Part shown: positions 9,294 through 16,524 of the stretch, in pieces
How the letters are laid out: the number at the start of each line of letters is the position of its first letter
Numbering within the stretch: the stretch's first letter is position 1
NCBI GenBank assembly: GCA_005791165.1
Contig: SXXW01000003.1
Location: 1-64,000, forward strand
Reading direction: 5' to 3'
Source of the DNA: Cytophagaceae bacterium
GTDB lineage: Bacteria; Bacteroidota; Bacteroidia; Cytophagales; Spirosomataceae
Length of the DNA stretch: 64,000 bases
Program-made: the position numbers and the translations under genes
The notes under the pieces: generated by a model
Database searches by the model: none
Seen by the model: only the letters and a program-made list of their open reading frames with translations
Told to the model about the DNA's origin: nothing

Positions 9294-9378
9294 TAGAGAG
9301 TGAGGGATTCGAACCCCCGGGCCTGTAACAGCCAACAGTTTTCAAGACTGCCTCGATCGACCACTCTGACAACTCTCT
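9294..9378 (-). tRNA. tRNA-Ser(UGA)
   Basis: The 85-base minus-strand sequence folds as a class II tRNA. The acceptor arm is AGAGAGT with ACTCTCT. The anticodon stem GCAGT/ACTGT holds loop CTTGAAA, with anticodon TGA for serine UCA codons. A long variable arm follows (GGCTGTTACAGGCC region), then a T arm of GGGGG, loop TTCGAAT, and CCCTC. CCA is not encoded. The A36-A37-A38 run next to the anticodon is the recognition motif for MiaA, whose gene lies 73 bases upstream on the same strand. The base I place at position 73 is A, whereas serine tRNAs usually have G, so the exact 3' end could be off by one. Confidence 0.9.
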
Positions 9379-9451
9379 GTTTCCTAATCAGGATGCAAAT
9401 TAAATCAAAAAATACTTTTTATGCAACCCTAAAGCCTTAAAATTGTTGAAA

Positions 9452-10213
9452 TTAAATTCTTGATTGGATGAAGGCCAACTTACCTTCCAATGAAAGTTCA
9501 TCAGGGATCCAATGAATAGGAATGCCAGAGCGTTCCATTTTCCGAAAAAATGTCATTTGGCGTTTAGAAAATTGTTGAATAGCAACAGTTAAACCTTGTT
9601 CAAATTCAGTTAGGTTAATTTCTCCTTGAACTAAATTTACCAGCCATTTATATTCTAAACCTAACCTAATTAAATCATTTGGATTAACTCCATCAGAAAT
9701 CAATTGTTCTACTTCTTCGACCAATCCATTATTTAAACGATTCGTTAATCGATTAGCACATCGCATTCTTCGAATTTCAGCGTTAGGATTTAGGCCAAAA
9801 ACGACAAATTCACGATTCAATTTAAGAGTCTCGTTTGAAAAATCGGTCACCCGGGAAAATTCATAATCTCGCAATAGCGCGTCTAAATAAAGCCCCGTAC
9901 CGCCGCAAATAATTACCTGCTTCCTTCTTTGCTCAACTTTTACAATCGCATTTAAAGCGTCAAATTGGAAATGAGCCACAGAATAAGGTTCACCTACATT
10001 TAGAATATCAATCAAATGATATTTGACAGGTACTCCCCCATTTTGATATACATCCAAATCTTTTCCAGTACCAATAGTAAGGCCACGATAAATTTGCCTA
10101 GAATCTGCTGAAACTATTTCCCCTTGAATAAATCGGGCCAAGGAAACTGCCAGCTCCGTTTTACCAGAAGCCGTGGGTCCTAAAATAACAATGATGGGCT
10201 TATTTTTTTCCAT
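9452..10213 (-). CDS. miaA: tRNA dimethylallyltransferase, compact form
   Basis: The product transfers a dimethylallyl group to N6 of A37 in tRNAs reading UNN codons. The P-loop GPTASGKT (12-19), SADSRQIYRG, the GGTGLYLDALL segment near 110 and the C-terminal FSKRQMTFFRKM are all present. At 253 residues it is about 50-60 shorter than E. coli MiaA. The missing part lies after GGTGLYLDALL, where the helical insertion that grips tRNA normally sits, including the HPND/RALE region. GTGKD replaces the canonical GTAKP. Both ends are intact, so this looks like a compact subfamily and not a truncation. It overlaps the upstream VSR/GNAT-like gene by 14 bases. Confidence 0.85.
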   Translation of the reverse strand: MEKNKPIIVILGPTASGKTELAVSLARFIQGEIVSADSRQIYRGLTIGTGKDLDVYQNGGVPVKYHLIDILNVGEPYSVAHFQFDALNAIVKVEQRRKQVIICGGTGLYLDALLRDYEFSRVTDFSNETLKLNREFVVFGLNPNAEIRRMRCANRLTNRLNNGLVEEVEQLISDGVNPNDLIRLGLEYKWLVNLVQGEINLTEFEQGLTVAIQQFSKRQMTFFRKMERSGIPIHWIPDELSLEGKLAFIQSRI

Positions 10214-11054
10214 GAATCAAGAGCCTAGATTTAATGTTTCCTGAATTACAGGCATCAGCTGTTTTAACATCTTTTGCAAGAACTCGTTTCCCATTTTCTG
10301 CTATATTGAAATACAAAGGAACGGTAACGAGTTCGTTTATAAAACCAATTTTCTGAAAAGCCATTCCACTACTCCATTCCAAATCCGAATAGGTCATAAC
10401 ATTGTCTATGTGATGCATAGACACATAATGAGAAATCAATTTTGTCAAACCGCCTACAAGCCTAACGGATGAATCCGTACATATTTGAATCAGTTCGGCT
10501 GAAATTTGAGCATTGCCATTCTCCGTTTTAAAAACTCGATCCTTACCAAAAACGGCTATCGCAATCAAGGGATTTCCATCTACGTCAAATTCAGATTGAA
10601 TATTACGAAATTGACGGTGCGGCGGAACAATACAAGCCAAATAGGTTTTACCTTTTAAAAAACCTAATAAATGATTTTTATTCGCAAATTCCCGAGCGTC
10701 ATTTTCCTCTAACATCACGACTTTCGTATCACGCGCAAAAACAGAAATGGGTTTTTTGATTCGAAATGTCAGAAAATTCAAAATCCAATTCTTTTTTTGA
10801 TTCCAAATATCTTCCCAAATCCGAAAAGCAGAATAACCGTCCTTTCTAAGGTTTATAATTTCTTGTTGGAACCCAGCTAATTTATCTGAATCCAACCTTT
10901 TGAATTCATATAAACAAATCCCCTGAATGATGATTGAATTTTCTTTCGATTTCCAAATTGGAAAACTATCTTGCACATCTGTTTCTTTCACAAACCCTAA
11001 TGGGGCAATATGAACATCCAATTCAAGATAAAAATTTGATTTATTGGGAATCAT
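10200..11054 (-). CDS. VSR-like/GNAT-like protein related to phage homing-endonuclease proteins
   Basis: The product has 284 residues and no signal or membrane segment. Its middle (about 72-110: GYSAFRIWEDIW followed by KK and FARDTKVV) resembles the end of VSR/EDxHD-type nuclease domains in phage Hef-like proteins. The C-terminal half (about 115-250: ANKNHLLGFLKGK, IAVFGK, VGGLTKLISHY, DNVMTYSDLEWSSGMAFQKIGF) resembles the GNAT-like domain fused to such nucleases. The N-terminal part keeps ELDVHI, but I do not see the usual nuclease residues that should follow, so nuclease activity is doubtful. It overlaps miaA by 14 bases, which points to coupled translation. The function is unknown; a domesticated nucleic-acid-binding or acyl-transfer role is only an inference. 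Confidence 0.55.
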   Translation of the reverse strand: MIPNKSNFYLELDVHIAPLGFVKETDVQDSFPIWKSKENSIIIQGICLYEFKRLDSDKLAGFQQEIINLRKDGYSAFRIWEDIWNQKKNWILNFLTFRIKKPISVFARDTKVVMLEENDAREFANKNHLLGFLKGKTYLACIVPPHRQFRNIQSEFDVDGNPLIAIAVFGKDRVFKTENGNAQISAELIQICTDSSVRLVGGLTKLISHYVSMHHIDNVMTYSDLEWSSGMAFQKIGFINELVTVPLYFNIAENGKRVLAKDVKTADACNSGNIKSRLLIHGKK

Positions 11055-11072
11055 TCAATTCAAATATTGGTT

Positions 11073-11080
11073 CAAAGATA
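11073..11080 (-). promoter_or_regulatory. -7 box upstream of the VSR/GNAT-like gene
   Basis: Read on the minus strand it is TATCTTTG, matching TAnnTTTG, 18 bases before the ATG at 11054. No -33 TTG is visible at the right distance. It would drive the VSR/GNAT-like gene, miaA and perhaps tRNA-Ser. Confidence 0.35.
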
Positions 11081-11137
11081 CAGTGAAATTGAGTAGAAAG
11101 TGGTTAATAAACGCTTTGTAAATTTTAAATATACATT

Positions 11138-11968
11138 ATGCAATTTAGATTTGAGTCAAGTAGAAATGAGGTATCAACGTTCACAACCCAACAAATTAGA
11201 GATAATTTTTTGATCGAAAATATTTTTTCAGAAGATCAAATTGAACTAACCTATTCCATTTATGATCGAATGATCATAGGAGGAGCAATGCCAATAAACA
11301 AAACCCTTACTTTGGGAAATCCTGATAAACTAAAAGCTAATTACTTTTTAGAACGCAGAGAGATGGGAATTATTAATGTGGGAGGAGAAGGTACAGTTTC
11401 GGCAGACGGAGTGGAATTTGAAATAGGGAAACTGAGTGCGGTGTATTTAGGAAAGGGGACGCAAAATGTCTCATTTAGCTCGAAATCGGCTAATGATCCC
11501 GCTTTATTTTATATTTTGTCATGTCCAGCCCACGCGACTTATCCGAATGTAAAATTGGAAAAGGAAAATGTCGTTACAGTCAATATGGGTGCTTTGGAAA
11601 CTTCCAATCATCGAACAATTTATAAATACATACACCAAGAAGGTATCCAATCTTGCCAGTTGGTCATGGGATTAACCATTTTAGAACCCGGATCTGTGTG
11701 GAATACTATGCCATCACATGTGCATGATCGCAGAATGGAAGCTTATTTATATTTTGATGTGGACCCTGACCATGCCGTTTTGCATTTATTAGGTGAACCA
11801 ACAGAAACAAAACACATGTGGGTGCACAACCATCAAGCCATCATTTCGCCACCTTGGTCGATTCATAGTGGTTCAGGAACGAAAAACTATTCATTCATTT
11901 GGGGAATGGCAGGCGAAAACAAAGATTATACAGACATGGATTTTTCTCCAATTAAAGAATTACGGTAA
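11138..11968 (+). CDS. kduI: 5-dehydro-4-deoxy-D-glucuronate isomerase
   Basis: The 276-residue cupin enzyme isomerises 4-deoxy-L-threo-5-hexosulose uronate, the product of unsaturated uronate release, to 3-deoxy-D-glycero-2,5-hexodiulosonate. The four zinc ligands are visible: H194, H196 and E201 in MPSHVHDRRMEAYLYF, and H243 in PPWSIHSG. The length is normal. Its TAA shares a base with the ATG of the next GH105 gene, so the pair makes and uses the same sugar. KduD, KdgK and the KDPG aldolase are not in the window. Confidence 0.95.
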   Translation: MQFRFESSRNEVSTFTTQQIRDNFLIENIFSEDQIELTYSIYDRMIIGGAMPINKTLTLGNPDKLKANYFLERREMGIINVGGEGTVSADGVEFEIGKLSAVYLGKGTQNVSFSSKSANDPALFYILSCPAHATYPNVKLEKENVVTVNMGALETSNHRTIYKYIHQEGIQSCQLVMGLTILEPGSVWNTMPSHVHDRRMEAYLYFDVDPDHAVLHLLGEPTETKHMWVHNHQAIISPPWSIHSGSGTKNYSFIWGMAGENKDYTDMDFSPIKELR

Positions 11969-13863
11969 TGAAAAAAATAGGAATAATTTGTTCGTTTTTG
12001 TTGGTGTCATTTGCAGGCCTAAGCCAAAATACACCTTATTCAGTCCAAATGGCTGAGTCATTGATGCATACACATCAAGATTCTATTCAAGTAAAATTGG
12101 GGAAACCAGCAACCTGGGATTATGAACAGGGATTATACTTAAAGGCTTTGGAATGGGTTTATCAGCGCACTGGAGACGCTAAATACTTTACCTATATTCA
12201 GAAAAATATCAACAGCTTTGTTAGTCCATCGGGGGACATCAGAACCTATAAAGCATCGGAATTCAATTCGGATAATATCACGACGGGGAGAGCTTTGTTA
12301 TTTTTATACCAAGAACTCAATACAGAAAAATACAAAAAGGCGGCCGACTTACTGATGAAGCAAATTTCAACGCAGCCAAGAACGAAGCAAGGTGGCTTTT
12401 GGCATAAAGATCGATATCCAGACCAAATGTGGCTTGATGGACTTTATATGCTTGAACCATTTTATGCAGAATACGGAAAAATCACCGGTCAAGACAATTG
12501 GGCAGATATAATCATGCAGTTTGAATTAATGGAAAAAGGGGCATTAGACGCTAAAACGGGTTTATTGTATCATGCATATGACCATGAAAGGAAACAACCA
12601 TGGGCAAATAAGTCAACAGGACAGTCACCAAATTTCTGGGGCAGGTCTATGGGTTGGTACATGATGGCATTAGTGGATGTGCTAGATTATATGCCCACAA
12701 ATCATCCCAAAAGGTCTATTTTAGTGAATCAATTAGGTAGATTATCTGCTGCCATTTTGAAAATTCAAGATGCAAAAACAGGTCTTTGGTATCAGGTACC
12801 TAATTTTCCTGGAAGAAAAGGAAATTACTTCGAAGCATCGTGTGCAAACATGTTTGTATACGCGATAGCTAAAGGAATACGAAAAGGTTATTTACCACAA
12901 AATTATGCAGGTAAAGTTTCAAAAGCCTATGATAGCATTTTGAAAAATTTCATCACGAAAGATGCGCAAGGATATATTCACATTGAAAAAACGGTTAGTG
13001 TGGGAGGCTTAGGTGGCCAGCCCTACCGCGATGGTTCTTATGAATATTATTTAAGTGAGCCATTAAAAACAGATGATTTAAAAGGTGCAGGGCCATTTAT
13101 TATGGCTTCATTGGAAATGGAAATTGCGAAAGAATTGGCGATTGGACAAGGCAAAAAAGTCGTCCTCGATTATTTTTTCAACCATGAATACAAGGTTTCA
13201 AAATCAGGTAAAAAGGAATTTAATAAGTTTTATACGTGGGAAGAGCGAAAAGATCGCGGGTACAGTTTATTTGCGAGTCAATTAGAGCAAATGGGACTTA
13301 AAACGGATTCATTATCAGTAGCTCCAACTCCGGAAAATTTAAAAAATGCCAATATCTACATCATTGTGGATCCTGATAATTTAAAGGAGTCTCCCGCCCC
13401 AAATTACGTTCAAGCAAAGGATATCGACGCGATTGAGAATTGGGTGAAGCAAGGAGGTAATTTAATTTTGTTGGCTAATGACACAACAAATTGTGAAATC
13501 CCGAAATTCAATGAATTAGCCAAAAGATTTGGAATTGAGTTTGTAGGACCTAATTTAAATTTTGTACAAGGGACTCAGTGGGAACAAGGAGCGGTGTACA
13601 TTCCTGAGGGTAATCCCATATTTGCACCATTGAAAAAGATTTATGTAAAGGAAATAACTCAGCTGAAACTCAGTAAAACGGCAAAATCAATATTGAATAT
13701 CAAAGATGCCGTCGTAATGGCTGAAGCACGAGTGGGCAAAGGTAAAGTAGTCGCCCTAGGAGATCCTTGGATTTACAATGAATATTTGAATAATCGAAGA
13801 ACTCCTTTGGAATTTGAAAACTTCAAAGCTGCCCAAAAACTGATCAAATATTTATTAAAATAA
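11968..13863 (+). CDS. GH105-type unsaturated uronyl hydrolase with C-terminal DUF4350-like domain
   Basis: The product has 631 residues, with a signal peptide (1-20). The (alpha/alpha)6-barrel GH88/GH105 domain (about 25-385) holds D157 in QMWLDGLYML as the catalytic Asp and the FWGRSMGWYM pocket motif near 225. A second domain (about 395-631) begins at KKVVLDYFFN and contains NANIYIIVDPDN, WVKQGGNLILLAND and GKGKVVALGDPW; it resembles the Rossmann-like DUF4350/glutamine-amidotransferase-like domains of Bacteroidota and has no visible catalytic Cys. It should release the uronate that KduI isomerises. Start and kduI stop overlap as TAATG. Confidence 0.85.
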   Translation: MKKIGIICSFLLVSFAGLSQNTPYSVQMAESLMHTHQDSIQVKLGKPATWDYEQGLYLKALEWVYQRTGDAKYFTYIQKNINSFVSPSGDIRTYKASEFNSDNITTGRALLFLYQELNTEKYKKAADLLMKQISTQPRTKQGGFWHKDRYPDQMWLDGLYMLEPFYAEYGKITGQDNWADIIMQFELMEKGALDAKTGLLYHAYDHERKQPWANKSTGQSPNFWGRSMGWYMMALVDVLDYMPTNHPKRSILVNQLGRLSAAILKIQDAKTGLWYQVPNFPGRKGNYFEASCANMFVYAIAKGIRKGYLPQNYAGKVSKAYDSILKNFITKDAQGYIHIEKTVSVGGLGGQPYRDGSYEYYLSEPLKTDDLKGAGPFIMASLEMEIAKELAIGQGKKVVLDYFFNHEYKVSKSGKKEFNKFYTWEERKDRGYSLFASQLEQMGLKTDSLSVAPTPENLKNANIYIIVDPDNLKESPAPNYVQAKDIDAIENWVKQGGNLILLANDTTNCEIPKFNELAKRFGIEFVGPNLNFVQGTQWEQGAVYIPEGNPIFAPLKKIYVKEITQLKLSKTAKSILNIKDAVVMAEARVGKGKVVALGDPWIYNEYLNNRRTPLEFENFKAAQKLIKYLLK

Positions 13864-13969
13864 GATTATCAGTTTTTTAATTGCTTAAATCAAATGCCCC
13901 TTTAGCTTTGCTAAATTTGAAAATTTTTAAAGCTGGTTGCTGAAGCTCTGCTTTACAAATTATCAATTT

Positions 13970-14626
13970 CTAAGGAAACTTATATCCCGTCATTTTTTTT
14001 AGTTGGGCCAAAGGAATTGAATAGCTTTGCCAATTGGGATTCAAGGTCTTTTCATTCGGAAATAAAACACACCAAACTTTATCTGGGGTGTAAACGACTT
14101 TCCAACAATATTTTGGGATGGGCATTTTGGTTGATCCTAGAGCGTCTTTGGCCCCAATGGCCCCAGCATAAATAACTAGTTTTTGTCCTCTCTTAGCCAA
14201 TTTACGGCAATATGCTTCTAAACGTTCCCAGGGTCCCCGATTCAACTCTGGAGTTTGGGGCAACATATTTGACATTAAAAATGTTTCTCTGTTTAAAAAT
14301 AAACTAGACGTACGATCTTCAGAATTACATAAATGTCCTCGATCGTATCCCGTATACTTGTAATCAGACTCGTCAATCACATAAAATGATCTAGGAAAGC
14401 TATCGTCTTGAATAAATTTATTAGAGCGTGGAACTGAACCTACATCAGTGTCTACGAGCGTCCAAGCAACCCAATTGGCCCGACCCAAAACACCATCATA
14501 GGACATGACGTAACTCGATTTTACAGATAAATAATTGGAACTAGAAGCAGTATTTGCCCCTGAAATATTCACAATTCCTACAGGCAAAACTTGTAGAAAA
14601 AATGAAATAATAAGATTTAAAATCAT
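13970..14626 (-). CDS. Exported DNA/RNA non-specific endonuclease
   Basis: The product has 218 residues, an N-terminal hydrophobic signal (1-24) and a beta-beta-alpha-metal nuclease domain of the NucA/Serratia type. The DRGH motif contains the general-base H98. The following NMLPQ and LNRGPWERLE carry the conserved Asn that binds magnesium and the Trp/Glu of the metal helix. It should degrade extracellular DNA or RNA for nutrient use. Its ATG overlaps the esterase stop by four bases (ATGA), and it is the last gene of the six-gene operon starting near 20073. Confidence 0.9.
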   Translation of the reverse strand: MILNLIISFFLQVLPVGIVNISGANTASSSNYLSVKSSYVMSYDGVLGRANWVAWTLVDTDVGSVPRSNKFIQDDSFPRSFYVIDESDYKYTGYDRGHLCNSEDRTSSLFLNRETFLMSNMLPQTPELNRGPWERLEAYCRKLAKRGQKLVIYAGAIGAKDALGSTKMPIPKYCWKVVYTPDKVWCVLFPNEKTLNPNWQSYSIPLAQLKKMTGYKFP

Positions 14627-15399
14627 CTTTTAAACGAAAATAACCAAGATAATAAAGTAGGCTGAGCAAAGGTATTATCCCATGAATTGTGATTTACCCC
14701 TGGATATTCCGTATATGTCACATTAGCTTTAGCCTCTTGTAAGGCAGCTACTAATTCCCTTGAATGTCTCACTGGAACAACCGCATCGGCATCCCCATGA
14801 TTCACCCATAAAGGTAATTTTTTTGCATATTTTTTCACATAGGTCAAATCCGCCCCTCCACAAATTGGAATCGCAGCAGCAAACATTTTTGGATTTCTTG
14901 AAACTGCTTCCATGGTCCCCATGCCACCCATCGATAAGCCCATGATGTATAAACGTTTTTTATCGGCAACTTTCGATTTAACCAAACTTTTGACCAAATC
15001 TATAGCGGATTGCAAAGGCCAATTTATGTTTTGGGAATAGTCGAAAACGAAAGAAGTAGGCTTTTGTGTTCGATCAATTTTAACAGAGGACCAATAGGAA
15101 TCTTTGGGACATTGGGGGAAAATCACAATCGCTGGAAATTTGGCTTGATTTTCAGGATTCAAAAAAACTTGAGTTCCATATTTCATTTGTGCCACGTTAT
15201 CATCTCCTCGCTCACCCGCACCATGTAACACCAAAACCACTGGATATTTCGTAGAAGGGTTATAATTGGCCGGGTATAAAACCTGATAAGACAAACTCTG
15301 ACCTGACTCATTCACATAGGATTTCTTTTCAAAAACACCTTGAGCAAAAATTTGAAGACTTGAAAAAAGAAGCGCGAAAGCAAAGAGTAATTTTTTCAT
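14623..15399 (-). CDS. Exported alpha/beta-hydrolase (phospholipase/carboxylesterase type)
   Basis: I take the ATG at 15399 and not the one at 15447: it gives an ideal signal peptide (MKKLLFAFALLFSSLQIFAQ) and overlaps the madM stop as ATGA. The 258-residue product shows LVLHGAGERGDD (oxyanion region), S156 in GLSMGG, D206 in HGDADAVVP and H238 in GVNHNSWD, completing the triad. It belongs with small PHB-depolymerase or phospholipase-like esterases of Bacteroidota. The substrate is unknown; the operon also has a GH20 enzyme and another esterase, so removal of ester groups from a glycan or lipid is plausible. Confidence 0.85.
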   Translation of the reverse strand: MKKLLFAFALLFSSLQIFAQGVFEKKSYVNESGQSLSYQVLYPANYNPSTKYPVVLVLHGAGERGDDNVAQMKYGTQVFLNPENQAKFPAIVIFPQCPKDSYWSSVKIDRTQKPTSFVFDYSQNINWPLQSAIDLVKSLVKSKVADKKRLYIMGLSMGGMGTMEAVSRNPKMFAAAIPICGGADLTYVKKYAKKLPLWVNHGDADAVVPVRHSRELVAALQEAKANVTYTEYPGVNHNSWDNTFAQPTLLSWLFSFKR

Positions 15400-16154
15400 A
15401 GGATTTTTTCTAAAATTAAATAAAATACGGATGGACATAAAAGGCACCCCATCCCGGTTGCAAAAGTAGCTGTTAATGCGCCATAGGGAACTAATTTGGT
15501 ATCTGTAGCCGCTAGACCAGCTGAAACACCTGATGTGGTACTCATCATTCCCCCATAAATCATCGCGCTATGCGCATTATTTAAACCAATATAAGGAGCA
15601 ATAAAAGGAGTAGAAATTGTGACAAAAATAGATTTAACAACCCCAGTAGCAATGCTTAATGCAATTACCTCAGAACTAGCTTGTAAAGCGGCTCCAGTCA
15701 CGGGACCTACGATAAAAGTGCATGCGCCAGCACCTATAGTGGCCATACTTTTTGCATCATGATAGCCAAAAAACATCGCAATAATGGCGCCGCCAACAAA
15801 TGAAACCGTTGTTCCTAAAACTAAAGAAATGGCTCCAGCTAAACCTGTTTGGCGAATCAACAAAAAACTGGCACCCATTGCAGTAGATACAATGGCGAAA
15901 TCCCTAAACATAGAACCTCCTAATAAAGACATTCCTGAGAAAATAGAAATGTCCGCAATTCCCTTAGATCCTCCCGTATGCAATCCCGAGAAATAGGCGA
16001 CGATTAAACCTAATAAAATGGAAACAGCGGCTCCAGGTATCTTGTTTTTCAAGACATGCTTGGAAATTAAAAACCCCAAATAGCTCATGATACCTACTGC
16101 CACAAATGCAACAATCAAGCCATTCTTTTCCAAAAAGTTTAAAATAATTTCCAT
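15396..16154 (-). CDS. madM: Malonate-transporter-like subunit MadM
   Basis: The 252-residue membrane protein has seven or more hydrophobic segments across its length and glycine-rich loops such as GASFLLIRQTGLAG, GAGACTFIVGPVTG and YGGMMSTTSGVSAGL. It matches the MadM family, the large subunit of the sodium:malonate symporter of Malonomonas rubra. The small subunit madL ends one base upstream, as in known mad loci. No malonate decarboxylase gene is present, so the true substrate could be another short-chain acid released by the neighbouring hydrolases. Confidence 0.82.
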   Translation of the reverse strand: MEIILNFLEKNGLIVAFVAVGIMSYLGFLISKHVLKNKIPGAAVSILLGLIVAYFSGLHTGGSKGIADISIFSGMSLLGGSMFRDFAIVSTAMGASFLLIRQTGLAGAISLVLGTTVSFVGGAIIAMFFGYHDAKSMATIGAGACTFIVGPVTGAALQASSEVIALSIATGVVKSIFVTISTPFIAPYIGLNNAHSAMIYGGMMSTTSGVSAGLAATDTKLVPYGALTATFATGMGCLLCPSVFYLILEKIL

Positions 16155-16155
16155 C

Positions 16156-16524
16156 CTAGTTGTTTAAAGGTGATTTAGTTAATTTAACCAATAATGGAAT
16201 GCACGCGAAACACATAAAAACAGGAATGACACCCGCGAGAATTGCTAATAGTCCCGAATCGAGTGCCACCACCACGTTTTGCGTAGCTGACATAGCTACG
16301 ATAACCGGAATGTACATTTGGCTCCAAAACAAAATCCCTTTTTCCGCTTCAGCAGAAAATAAATTCCGTTTGTTAAAATAGTCATGTGCTAAAATCAAAA
16401 ATAACATGGCAAATCCAACACCCCCAACATTGGCTTTAACACCAATCCATTTGGCTAAAAATTCGCCTACCAATTGGCCCAAAATATAACAGGCCCCTAA
16501 AAACGAAACTCCGTAAATAACCAT
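16156..16524 (-). CDS. madL: Malonate-transporter-like subunit MadL
   Basis: The product has 122 residues with about four hydrophobic helices: a first one from YGVSFLGACYILGQ, then VGGVGFAMLFLILAHDYF, MYIPVIVAMSATQNVVVAL, and a last one from LLAILAGVIPVFMCF. The size and order match MadL, the partner needed by MadM for proton- or sodium-linked malonate uptake. The ATG shares a base with the GH20 stop (TAATG). The coupling to a glycosidase gene is unusual for this transporter. Confidence 0.82.
   Translation of the reverse strand: MVIYGVSFLGACYILGQLVGEFLAKWIGVKANVGGVGFAMLFLILAHDYFNKRNLFSAEAEKGILFWSQMYIPVIVAMSATQNVVVALDSGLLAILAGVIPVFMCFACIPLLVKLTKSPLNN

Noticed and set aside
9187-9372. A 61-codon minus-strand reading frame
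   Set aside because: It lies over tRNA-Ser and its terminator; the RNA fold explains the sequence.
9452-10213. Possible truncated or frameshifted miaA
   Set aside because: Both the N-terminal P-loop and the C-terminal KRQ region are intact in one frame, so an internal family difference is more likely.
10200-11054. A restriction or anti-phage defence gene
   Set aside because: There is no methylase, partner nuclease or other defence gene near, and the nuclease motif is not complete.
13864-13969. Possible terminator with AGCTTT and AAAGCT arms near 13904-13934
   Set aside because: The stem has an internal bulge and no T-run follows; other pairings compete.
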